Shown piece by piece: positions 27,422-34,383 of a DNA stretch of 34,867 bases; the first letter of the stretch is position 1; each line of letters begins with the position of its first letter. Made by a program: the position numbers and the translations under genes. This stretch comes from Planctomycetota bacterium (GTDB taxonomy: Bacteria; Planctomycetota; SZUA-567). The notes beneath the pieces are model-generated. The model ran no database searches. It had not been told where the DNA came from and saw only the letters and a program-made list of their open reading frames with translations. Where the stretch lies: contig JAGUZQ010000076.1 of assembly GCA_020060765.1 (NCBI GenBank), positions 1-34,867 on the forward strand, written 5' to 3'.

Positions 27422-28072
27422 TTAGAACTTGTGCTGGTCAATCATCTGCGCCAGCGCCTTGGTCGGGGCGGGGTTAAGCTTGACCGATTTTCCTTCCAGC
27501 TGCACCAGCCCCGCCATGCCGAAATTCATGAAGATCGAATTCAGGTCGCTGATGGGGATTTCCAGCAGGGAGACTATCTCCTTGACCGAGGTGGCGCTTC
27601 CAACTTTCTGGCGGTAGAATTTAAGGAAAGCGCGATGGTGCGCGTCCTGCACCAGCTTGTCGAAAATCGGCTGCACTTCTTCCGGCTTGCCGCCGCCATC
27701 CTCGAACAGTTTCTGGTACTTGTCGTTCATCTCCTGGAGCCTCACCGCGATGGTCTTGGCCAGCTTGATGCCCAGCGACGGAGAATGGGCGAAGAAATCC
27801 GTCACCTTGCTTTCCGGCACCCGGATCAGCAGACAATCGCTGGCCGCGACCATGGTAGCGGTACGGGGAGTGCCTAGCAGTGTACTCATCTCGCCCAGAT
27901 AACTGTCAGGCTCCTTGACGATGGCAATGGTAGTGCCGCCTTTTTTTATCTCGACCTCGCCATTGAGCAGGATATACAACTCGCGGCTGTTGTCGCCTTC
28001 CTCGAAAATCACCTGCCCCTTGTAAAAAGACGCTTCCAACTGCTTCAGGAGTTTTCTCTGCGCTTCGTTCAT
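27422..28072 (-). CDS. Cyclic-nucleotide-binding (CRP/FNR-like) protein
   Basis: A 216-residue protein. The N-terminal cNMP-binding beta roll (about 18-115) carries VIFEEGDNSRELYILLNGEVEI and the phosphate-binding cassette LGEMSTLLGTPRTATMVA, with E61, R70 and T71 in the positions that hold cAMP in CRP. After the central helix, residues about 160-205 look like a winged-helix (SVKEIVSLLEIPISDLNSIF then AGLVQLEGKSVKLN), though the usual CRP helix-turn-helix signature is not obvious, so DNA binding is likely but unproven. The ATG at 28072 has AAGAGG 7 bases upstream and is preferred to a GTG at 28078. It is a natural receiver for the cAMP predicted to come from the cyclase near 7 kb. Confidence 0.85.
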   Translation of the reverse strand: MNEAQRKLLKQLEASFYKGQVIFEEGDNSRELYILLNGEVEIKKGGTTIAIVKEPDSYLGEMSTLLGTPRTATMVAASDCLLIRVPESKVTDFFAHSPSLGIKLAKTIAVRLQEMNDKYQKLFEDGGGKPEEVQPIFDKLVQDAHHRAFLKFYRQKVGSATSVKEIVSLLEIPISDLNSIFMNFGMAGLVQLEGKSVKLNPAPTKALAQMIDQHKF

Positions 28073-28338
28073 CACCACGCCTCTTTATGCGTAAAGAGTA
28101 TAGTTCCGATTTCCGAACATCTAGCCCTGATAAACTGTAAACCGTTTTCCGACAAAAGCACAATAAAAAATCCGGCAAAACGATACAAATGATAATTTTC
28201 AGTTTTTTTTCTTTTTACTCTTGTCGTATAATAGGGTTAAATGCAAACTATGCGGCGCGGGTTTGGGTTTGGTTTATTCCTCTAGGCAGCGGCAGCGCAA
28301 AACCCTGTTATCCATTTGGTTCGATATGTGAGTTTAAA
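28073..28338. other. Divergent intergenic region, cNMP-binding gene / LacI gene
   Basis: An AT-rich 266-base gap. Plus-strand TATAAT (28227-28232) is a perfect -10 facing the LacI gene, with only a poly-T at the -35 position. Minus-strand TATACT (28102-28097) faces the cNMP-binding gene. Just upstream of the latter, GTTCCGATTTCCGAAC (28103-28118) carries both a GTTC/GAAC inverted pair and a TTCCGA direct repeat, a possible operator. Confidence 0.5.
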
Positions 28339-29331
28339 ATGCCCACGTTAAAGGATGTGGCTGTAGCCGCGCAGGTCAGCACGGTTACCGCCAGCAGTGT
28401 ACTCAGCGGCGCCAACCGGGTGCGGGTTTCGCGCGAGACCGCCTTGCGCATTCATTCCGTCGCCAAGAAGATGAACTACGTCCCGCGCGCGGCGGCGCGG
28501 GGGCTGCGCACCGGCAGGGTCATGTCTATCGCTTTCGTCAATGCCGCGCATTCGATCCGGCGCTGGCAGGGGGAATGGCAGGAAGTTCTGCGCGGGGTGG
28601 GCGACGTCCTCTGGAGCCGCGAGGAACACCTCATCCTCAGCCTGCCCAAAAGCCAGGAACACGAAGTCGAACTGCTGCGCCAGCTCGCTTTCGGCCACCA
28701 GGTCGACGGCCTGATTATCCAGGATATCCTGCAAAACGACCCGCGCGTGGATCTGCTGTCGGAGTCAGGCGTCGCCTTCGTGGGGCTGGGAGGCGAGGCC
28801 AATCCCGATATTCATAAAGTCGATCTCGATCTGGAAAATTTCGCCTCCGATCTTTCCGCCCGGCTGCTGGCCAAAGCCGGCGGGCTGTGCGTGCTGGGAC
28901 ACAAGCCCCGCAACCTGCCCGACGCCGCAGTGCTGGAAAAATACCGAGACGAAACCGTTTCCAGAAACAAGGCTTATTTTGAATGGACGGGAGCGCTGCT
29001 GCCGGAAGCGGGCTGGTTCCGCCAGGCAGCAGATAACTGCAAAGGGGTTTTGCGGATTCTGCTGATGCGCAACCTTCTGCCGGAACTGATTACCACGCTT
29101 AACGACGCGGGGCTGAAACTGGCGCAGGACGTAACCGTGACCTTCACTTCCGGAGCCGACGGGGTGGTGATGCCGCCGCCGGGGCTGGAAATCATTCCGA
29201 TGGACTATTACACTCTCGGCCGCCGCGCGGCGCAACTGCTGTTCCGGATCATCGACAAGGAGGAATTCGCCCCCGCCTCGCTCAAGCTGGTGCCTCCCTG
29301 CGAACCCTCCCACTTTCCCCCGCTGGGGTGA
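28339..29331 (+). CDS. LacI family transcriptional regulator
   Basis: A 330-residue sugar-responsive regulator. Residues 2-60 are a textbook LacI DNA-binding domain: TLKDVAVAAQVSTVTASSVL, then RVRVSRETALRIHSVAKKM, NYVPRAAARGLRTGR. The hinge is followed by a periplasmic-binding-type sensor (VMSIAFVNAA, GLIIQDIL, VAFVGLGGEA) and a C-terminal subdomain (VTVTFTSGADGVVMPPPGLEIIPMDYYTLGRRAAQLLFRII). Part of the sensor is shortened: the middle that usually holds the DN-x-x-G-x-x-x-A loop is not recognisable. The start at 28339 has no strong Shine-Dalgarno, but the extra 50 residues of the longer frame are not part of the family. No target gene lies directly downstream; it may regulate genes in trans. 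Confidence 0.85.
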   Translation: MPTLKDVAVAAQVSTVTASSVLSGANRVRVSRETALRIHSVAKKMNYVPRAAARGLRTGRVMSIAFVNAAHSIRRWQGEWQEVLRGVGDVLWSREEHLILSLPKSQEHEVELLRQLAFGHQVDGLIIQDILQNDPRVDLLSESGVAFVGLGGEANPDIHKVDLDLENFASDLSARLLAKAGGLCVLGHKPRNLPDAAVLEKYRDETVSRNKAYFEWTGALLPEAGWFRQAADNCKGVLRILLMRNLLPELITTLNDAGLKLAQDVTVTFTSGADGVVMPPPGLEIIPMDYYTLGRRAAQLLFRIIDKEEFAPASLKLVPPCEPSHFPPLG

Positions 29332-29394
29332 AGAAAAACATCTGTTTTATTCTGAGCGAACTTTATTGAGTTTTACAGGTTATCAAAATAGATT

Positions 29395-29895
29395 ATGTCC
29401 AAAGACAGAACAACAATCCCCGCCGAAATAAAACGCAGAGTTCTTGTTGAAGCTGGTCATCGTTGCGCGATACCTACCTGTCGGCACATTGATGTAGAAA
29501 TTCATCATATAAAACCATGGGGGGAATGTGAATCGCATGAATATGAGAATCTTATAGCACTATGTCCTAATTGTCACTCACGGGCAGACAAAGGAGAAAT
29601 CGATAAAAAATCACTCCGTATTTATAAAGCAAATCTGCGATACACACATGATAGATTTTCTCAGATCGAAGTAGACATGCTTTTTGAGCTTCACAAAAAC
29701 CCCAAAGGAATTCAGTGGCCTCCTTATCTTAGACTACTGGTTAAACGTCTGGTTGATGCTAAATATGTTGAATTAACTGAACACAAGAATTGTTTCGCAT
29801 CAATTGCAGGGATGCGCTTTGATCCTGATTTGTATGTGATATCCCAAACGGGTATAGCTTTTATTGAATCCCTCGAATCAGAAAAAGAATGGTAA
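29395..29895 (+). CDS. HNH endonuclease, AT-rich and probably transferred
   Basis: A 166-residue protein. The nuclease core is readable: zinc-binding C24 and C29, the catalytic HH pair (H37, H38) in EIHHIKPWGE, N52 in YENLIALCPNC, and C57, C60, H61. The rest (about 80-166) is a helical domain of unknown role. Base composition differs from the surroundings: a hand count of bases 29581-29700 gives 44 G/C of 120, against 42 of 60 for 30601-30660 in the next gene. It lies 63 bases after the lacI gene and 9 bases before the lipoprotein gene. It could be a lone homing- or restriction-type enzyme, a remnant of a mobile element, or a toxin-like nuclease. Confidence 0.85.
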   Translation: MSKDRTTIPAEIKRRVLVEAGHRCAIPTCRHIDVEIHHIKPWGECESHEYENLIALCPNCHSRADKGEIDKKSLRIYKANLRYTHDRFSQIEVDMLFELHKNPKGIQWPPYLRLLVKRLVDAKYVELTEHKNCFASIAGMRFDPDLYVISQTGIAFIESLESEKEW

Positions 29896-29904
29896 GTACA
29901 GGCC

Positions 29905-30813
29905 ATGCCTGATCGATTTATTTCATTCATAACCGTGGGGCTTATTTTCCTGGCAACCGGTTGCGACACGCAGGCCGTGGTCGTGCGCGACCGCCCTGCC
30001 CTGTTCAACGCCGGCGCGGCGCGGAACCTGACGCTGGTGCAGGTCACGGGGCGGCCTGACCTGGAACATCTGCTGCGCGAAACCTTCAGCCAGCAAGCAG
30101 CATCGTCTGGCTGGTGGAACTATACCGAACAATGCGCGGCGGGAATCGCTCTCTTCCCCGGTGCCGCTCCCGGCCAGACTGTCACCGGCAGACGTCCGGG
30201 CACGGGGGAAATCTACGTACGACTCGACGCCTACGACGCGACGGTGTTTCCGGAAAAGGAACGCCACGAAAAACCGAATAAATCCGACAAGAAGAAATCG
30301 GACAAAAAGCGCAAGGACGACGAGAAGCGGGGGCGCGTCTGCGTGCGTTTCGCCGCCACGATAGTTAATTCCCTGGGCGAATTGCTGATGGACAGACGTG
30401 AATATACCGGCACGGCTGACGGCGACATCGGCACGGCTTACCGGCGGCAATGGCTGGTGGCGCAGGCGGCGGCAAACGGCCTGTCCGCGTTTATGCAGGA
30501 AATCACGCCGCGCCGCGTGCGCGAGGGAATAGCCCTCGACAAGGACTCCGAAGACATGCACCCCATCGCGGTGCTGATCGACCAGGGACAATACGCCGCT
30601 GCCGCCGCGCAACTGGAGCAGATGCGCAAGTTGCAGCCGCTCCGCGCCGACCTCGTCTTCAATCTCGCCGTGCTGACCGACGCGCGGGGCAGCTACGAGG
30701 AAGCATTGAAAATCTACGACGAGGCGCTCAAACTCGGTTATAAACCGCAATACGCCAAAACCCGCGAAGCCTGCCTGCGGCGATTGGGCGAACGCGACGC
30801 ATTGGGGCGGTGA
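29905..30813 (+). CDS. Lipoprotein with charged linker and C-terminal TPR
   Basis: A 302-residue exported lipoprotein. The hydrophobic leader ends in the lipobox LATGC, so C20 should be lipidated. Residues about 40-115 and 145-205 form one domain interrupted by a Lys/Asp/Arg-rich linker (about 118-145). The C-terminal part (about 225-302) matches tetratricopeptide repeats, with AVLIDQGQYAAAAAQLEQM and NLAVLTDARGSYEEALKIYDEALKL. The beginning resembles penicillin-binding-protein-activator or curli-assembly lipoproteins, but the family is not identified. Start: no strong Shine-Dalgarno, and the HNH stop lies 9 bases upstream, so the HNH insertion may have replaced its native promoter. Confidence 0.75.
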   Translation: MPDRFISFITVGLIFLATGCDTQAVVVRDRPALFNAGAARNLTLVQVTGRPDLEHLLRETFSQQAASSGWWNYTEQCAAGIALFPGAAPGQTVTGRRPGTGEIYVRLDAYDATVFPEKERHEKPNKSDKKKSDKKRKDDEKRGRVCVRFAATIVNSLGELLMDRREYTGTADGDIGTAYRRQWLVAQAAANGLSAFMQEITPRRVREGIALDKDSEDMHPIAVLIDQGQYAAAAAQLEQMRKLQPLRADLVFNLAVLTDARGSYEEALKIYDEALKLGYKPQYAKTREACLRRLGERDALGR

Positions 30814-31125
30814 TCCAGTCTCCAGTCACCAGTTTCCAGTATTCATAGTAAAAGCGCCCAGTTGGGACAGCGGAAATTAGTCTAACCTTACTATCCAAAA
30901 AATACTTTCGAAATCAAACACTGGAGACTGTCAACTGGAGGCTGGAGACTTGGCAGTTCCCCAACCTTTTCCGGAAGAAAAAAGCTGAAATTCCCTTCAG
31001 TTCCGCCGGAAATGTCCGATTATATTTATTGTGCGAAACAAAAATGCCGGGAATCCGCCGACAGTTGGTTTCAAGGATTAAACATAAGGGAGCGGGGTGT
31101 GTTTCAACTTGCGGGAGGATCTGCC
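30814..31125. other. Intergenic region with heptamer-iterated element
   Basis: The 312-base gap carries the CCAGT-type inverted element at 30815-30954 and a leader before the response regulator. The in-frame ATG at 31012 precedes sequence unlike receiver domains, so this part is treated as non-coding. No other gene is supported. Confidence 0.65.
30815..30954. repeat. Heptamer-iterated inverted element, CCAGTCT family
   Basis: The left arm (30815-30842) is four heptamers: CCAGTCT, CCAGTCA, CCAGTTT, CCAGTAT. The right arm (30920-30954) is five in the opposite sense, led by ACTGGAG, ACTGTCA, ACTGGAG, GCTGGAG. The first 26 bases of the reversed left arm match the right arm at 21 of 26 positions. 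The left arm begins 2 bases after the lipoprotein's TGA. Heptanucleotide short tandem repeats of this type are known from filamentous cyanobacteria (STRRs). Confidence 0.8.
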
Positions 31126-31575
31126 ATGAAAGCCTTGTTTGTCGACAATGACCCGGTCAACCGGGGTGTGATTCACTGCCTGGCCACGATGGCGGGAATC
31201 AATCACGCGATAGTTTCCACGGCAGGCGAAGCGCTGGCGGTATTGCGCGGTGAGGCGGAACTGGCTCCCGGCGACTGGAATCTCGACACCCGCGCGGCCG
31301 ACAACAACATCGGCGTGGTGGTGACCGACCTCTCGTTGCCAGACATGGACGGCGAGGAGCTGGCGCGCGAAATCCGCACGTCGCATCCGCAGACCATGAT
31401 TTTCGCCAATACCCTGCCTGAATTCCTGCGCGGGGGCGAATTGTTCGAACGGGTCTTTTTCAAACCGCGCGGCAACGAAGACATGATGCAGGCAGTGCTG
31501 GGCGTGCTGGGCACGGTGTCGGAATGCGACCTGTTCCGGGCGATGATTCCCTCCGCCAAGTTCCATGCCGCGTAA
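31126..31575 (+). CDS. Single-domain response regulator (receiver only)
   Basis: A 149-residue receiver with no output domain. The acidic pocket is D7 and D9 (LFVDNDPV), the phospho-acceptor is D68 in VVVTDLSLPDMDG, the switch residue T96 is in IFANTLPE, and K113 is in FFKPRG. Such stand-alone receivers act in phosphorelays or on motility or enzyme partners. GGGAGG near 31113 lies about 8 bases before the ATG at 31126. No cognate kinase is in the window. An insert between strands 2 and 3 (residues about 46-62) makes it longer than CheY. Confidence 0.88.
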   Translation: MKALFVDNDPVNRGVIHCLATMAGINHAIVSTAGEALAVLRGEAELAPGDWNLDTRAADNNIGVVVTDLSLPDMDGEELAREIRTSHPQTMIFANTLPEFLRGGELFERVFFKPRGNEDMMQAVLGVLGTVSECDLFRAMIPSAKFHAA

Positions 31576-31604
31576 ACGAATTTTTCCGCAAGCAACCCTA
31601 TACG

Positions 31605-31630
31605 CCGCCGGTTGATTTCCGGCGGTTTTT
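31605..31630 (+). terminator. Rho-independent terminator after the response regulator
   Basis: CCGCCGG (31605-31611) pairs with CCGGCGG (31619-31625) around a 7-base loop, followed by five T. Confidence 0.85.
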
Positions 31631-31712
31631 ATTTATTTCCGCTTGCATCGAAAATCATTTTCCGGCATTATAACCCTGTTGGAGAGGGACTACTTTTGTA
31701 CGGGAGAAAAAA

Positions 31713-32051
31713 ATGGGAGCGCTGTTTTTATTAATTCAACTGGCTATAATTATCGTAATAGTAGCCGGCGTGTGGAAAGTTTTTACCAAAGCGGGTGAAC
31801 CGGGCTGGGCATGCCTGATACCATTTTACAATATAATCGTCATGCTGAAAATAGCAGGCAAACCAATTTGGTGGATATTGCTGTTCTTCATCCCCCTGGT
31901 AAATATTGTCATCGGCTTCCTGGTGCCGATCAGCCTGGCGAGGAATTTCGGCAAGGGCGTGGGCTTCGGCGTCGGCCTCGCACTGCTTGGATTCATCTTT
32001 TATCCGATCCTGGGCTTCAGTGACGCGGAATATCTGGGTCCGAATGAGTAG
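31713..32051 (+). CDS. Small membrane protein (DUF5684-like)
   Basis: A 112-residue protein with three or four hydrophobic helices (about 2-22, 44-72, 83-100). KAGEPGWACLIPFYN, KIAGKPIWWILLFFIPLVN and ISLARNFGKGVGFGVGLALLG form the pattern of a small membrane family often seen beside signal peptidases or peptidoglycan genes. The function is unknown. GGGAG at about 31703 gives good spacing to the ATG. It is a single-gene unit bounded by terminators on both sides. Confidence 0.8.
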   Translation: MGALFLLIQLAIIIVIVAGVWKVFTKAGEPGWACLIPFYNIIVMLKIAGKPIWWILLFFIPLVNIVIGFLVPISLARNFGKGVGFGVGLALLGFIFYPILGFSDAEYLGPNE

Positions 32052-32076
32052 CTAAAATCTGTCATTCCTTTATATC

Positions 32077-32102
32077 CGGCGCGGGCAACCGCGCCGTTTT
32101 TT
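32077..32102 (+). terminator. Rho-independent terminator after the small membrane protein
   Basis: CGGCGCGG (32077-32084) pairs with CCGCGCCG (32089-32096) around GCAA, followed by six T. The T run also supplies the complement of the zinc-ribbon gene's stop codon. Confidence 0.9.
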
Positions 32103-32802
32103 ATGTTATGATCCTGACGCCGCAACCGGGGCAATAATTCAAATCCTTACGAGGAACGCCATTGGCAGGACGCCTGCAAACAGGGCAAAACCTTTTCTTC
32201 GGGGCTTCCGCCACGATTTTGAAGGAACCGTCTTCATGTCTGATTTCCCAGGCGAGGTTGCTGCCGCAGGAATAGCAATATATCTGATTTTCATTGCTGG
32301 GTTCTCCGCAAAAACCGCACTGCTCCCCCGTCGCCGCCGACATCCTGTCGGGGTAAGTCGCACGGCTTCTCTTGCCTGCGAGAATGCGAGTGCCGCATTT
32401 ATAGCAATGACTTACATCCTGTTTCAGCAGCCACTGGTTGATCGCCTCTCCGCAAGCCGGGCATTTTATGCCACGAGTGGCTTCCTCCGCCTTGAAGCCC
32501 AGATAAAGCATCAGGCAAATCCCCATCGTGGCGACGACATACGCCGCGCCTGAATTCCCCTGAATATCGTCCATGATCATCACAACGAAGGAACCACCAT
32601 AAATGAACAGGAACGCCCCCGCCGCAAAAAGCGCAGTATAGACCCTTACCTTGCGTTGCTGGTGTTCGAGGCTGTCCTGCAGGCAGGGGAAAACTGCCAG
32701 GTCGAGGTGCGCGCCGCACTTGCCGCAATAGGATGCTCCCGCAGGCACGTAACTTTGGCAGAACCGGCAGGCGCTCTCATCTTCGTTTCGCTCGCTTGGC
32801 AT
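32101..32802 (-). CDS. Membrane protein with four zinc ribbons
   Basis: A 233-residue protein. Four C-x2-C...C-x2-C zinc ribbons are visible: C12/C15 with C26/C29, C114/C117 with C133/C136, C162/C165 with C176/C179, and C206/C209 with C224/C227. Two membrane helices (about 54-75 and 86-103) lie between the first and second ribbons, so the ribbons probably all face the cytoplasm. The function is unknown; such proteins often act as adaptors or scaffolds. The start at 32802 is chosen because AAGG lies 7 bases upstream; a longer frame to 32973 runs through a 29-bp tandem repeat that shifts frame each unit and is unlikely to be coding. Confidence 0.8.
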   Translation of the reverse strand: MPSERNEDESACRFCQSYVPAGASYCGKCGAHLDLAVFPCLQDSLEHQQRKVRVYTALFAAGAFLFIYGGSFVVMIMDDIQGNSGAAYVVATMGICLMLYLGFKAEEATRGIKCPACGEAINQWLLKQDVSHCYKCGTRILAGKRSRATYPDRMSAATGEQCGFCGEPSNENQIYCYSCGSNLAWEIRHEDGSFKIVAEAPKKRFCPVCRRPANGVPRKDLNYCPGCGVRIIT

Positions 32803-32875
32803 GTAATTCCTTGTCTTGAAATAATCATAGACCGCGAACGAAGGGAGCGCGAAAGCTTTACACGCACGAAAATGC

Positions 32876-32962
32876 TTGCAAAACACGCCCGTGCGGCACG
32901 CACCTTGCAAAACACGCCCGTGCGGCACGCACCTTGCAAAATACGTCAGTGCGGCACGCACC
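32876..32962. repeat. Three tandem copies of a 29-bp unit
   Basis: Units at 32876-32904 and 32905-32933 are identical; the unit at 32934-32962 differs at a few bases (ATACGTCAG for ACACGCCCG). The unit begins TTGCAAAACACG and includes the hairpin-like GTGCGGCACGCAC. It lies between two minus-strand genes, immediately after the stop of the upstream one. No spacers separate the copies, so it is not a CRISPR array. Confidence 0.85.
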
Positions 32963-32965
32963 GCA

Positions 32966-34009
32966 CTATTCAAAGCGGATGTCGTCGACGAAGAGTTTGC
33001 CGTCCTGCTTGCCGTTGTAGACCAGGATCAGGAGGTTACGCGCGCGGTTGAGATTGCCGGGCTTGGTGCGGTGCGCCCAGTTGGTGGCTTTGCTTTTCCA
33101 GGTATTCAGGGTCAGGTCGAAACGCATTCCCATCAGCCACTTGCCCGGCGACACGGTCTGGGCGTGGCTTTCGTACCACTCGTAATCGTCTCCGGTAACC
33201 AGCGCTACGCAAATCTTGATCGGCTTGTTTTCGGGATTGTAAATGTCAAAAACCAGTGCTTTGGCGTTTTCAATACTTTTGTCCAGTGCCAGCCGGTAGG
33301 CGGCCTTGTCCTTACCGCCGCCCCGGAATTCCAGCTCCAGCACCACGGTGTTGCCGTTGCCGCTGTCGCGCACCCCGCGTGCGCCGCCCTCGTGCCCCCA
33401 GGTCTGACGTAACCAGGAAAGGGTTTCCATGCCATCCGCTCCGGCCGGGGCGCCGGGGTCGGCGGTGCCGGGGGTCTGGGGCAATGCGTCCTCGATCCGC
33501 TTGATCGCGGCGGCGGCTTCGCCTGAATCCGGATGCAGGCGCAGATACTCCTGGTACGCCGCCAGCGCCTCGCGCAGATTCGGCTCACGGCAATGCTCAA
33601 ACATCCGGCCGAGACGCAACCAGACTTCGTCAGGGATTCCTTCCCGGGTCTTGGCGTAGAGATAGCGGTCGAGGGCGCGGTCGCACATAGACTGATCCAT
33701 CTGCGCGCGCTCCTCGCACCAGAGACCGAGTTTATAATGCTCCAGCCAGAGTTTCTGTCCCGCCTCCTTTTCCTGCCGCCTGATTTCGTCCAGGCGCGAA
33801 TCGAAATCGTATTCGATCCGCAGGATAGTAGCGCGATCCAGCACCAGGCTGGCCTTGCCGTCGGAACCCAGCTCCACCAGCAGCCCTTCGGGAATTTCCC
33901 CAATAACCTTGCACTCCAGCGAGGTGCCGGATTTGAAATAGACCGTGTCAGCTTTCGCGCTCCCAGTCAGCAGCGTTAGCGACATCAAGGCAAACAATAT
34001 TCTTTTCAT
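32966..34009 (-). CDS. Secreted protein with beta domain, TPR and C-terminal carbohydrate-binding-like domain
   Basis: A 347-residue exported protein. The signal peptide ends near AKA-D (20-21). An N-terminal beta domain (about 22-72; VYFKSGTSLECKVIG, LLVELG, LRIEYDFD) is followed by helical repeats consistent with TPR (about 100-170, EALAAYQEYLRLHPDSGEAAAAIK). The C-terminal region (about 200-347) is a beta sandwich ending in GKLFVDDIRF, typical of CBM11/CIA30-like domains that bind glycans. The function is unknown; it may bind surface polysaccharide. The start at 34009 has GGAGG 9 bases upstream, and the longer frame would need a TTG. The downstream gene is the zinc-ribbon protein, 163 bases away across the tandem repeat. 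Confidence 0.75.
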   Translation of the reverse strand: MKRILFALMSLTLLTGSAKADTVYFKSGTSLECKVIGEIPEGLLVELGSDGKASLVLDRATILRIEYDFDSRLDEIRRQEKEAGQKLWLEHYKLGLWCEERAQMDQSMCDRALDRYLYAKTREGIPDEVWLRLGRMFEHCREPNLREALAAYQEYLRLHPDSGEAAAAIKRIEDALPQTPGTADPGAPAGADGMETLSWLRQTWGHEGGARGVRDSGNGNTVVLELEFRGGGKDKAAYRLALDKSIENAKALVFDIYNPENKPIKICVALVTGDDYEWYESHAQTVSPGKWLMGMRFDLTLNTWKSKATNWAHRTKPGNLNRARNLLILVYNGKQDGKLFVDDIRFE

Positions 34010-34383
34010 CTGATATAGCCTCCGCAAAACGCTAGGTTTAGATTCAGGATAATCCCGACAGTGATCCAGCGCAAACGTTTTTCCGCTTTATCAGTCTGCC
34101 CGAGCGGGGGATTCTTTGACTGAGGGCGTTCTTGCACTATGTTATGTACGTTTTTCCCGGCAAAGAGTTGAGAAAAAACCGGAATCTGGTAAAATATTTT
34201 CGCTTTTCATGTATCTACTTACCCTGTCTATACTTAAACTACGCTTAAAATCAGACAAACTATAATAAAATATGAACCATCGGCAAAAAAAACCGTTAAT
34301 AGGTAGTGTAAGATTGCACTTTTTCTTTGTTATGTATATAATGATGCTTCACTTAACCGCTTTTTACGGAGGAGGGAATATCC
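34010..34383. other. Divergent AT-rich intergenic region
   Basis: The 374-base gap between divergent genes is markedly AT-rich. It holds the strong plus-strand promoter at 34314-34342 and another TATAAT at 34261-34266 without a good -35. No gene and no iterated repeat were seen. Confidence 0.6.
34314..34342 (+). promoter_or_regulatory. Strong promoter of the TonB-like gene
   Basis: TTGCAC (34314-34319) and TATAAT (34337-34342) are separated by 17 bases. They lie 41 bases before the ATG. Confidence 0.75.

Noticed and set aside
31012..31125. Longer N terminus for the response regulator
   Set aside because: Residues before MKALFVDNDP do not belong to a receiver, and GGGAGG sits before the ATG at 31126.
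32876..32962. CRISPR-like array of 29-bp units
   Set aside because: The units are directly adjacent with no spacers and only three copies, and no cas gene is present.
32803..32973. Longer N terminus for the zinc-ribbon protein
   Set aside because: It translates the 29-bp tandem repeat in shifting frames and lacks a ribosome-binding site.
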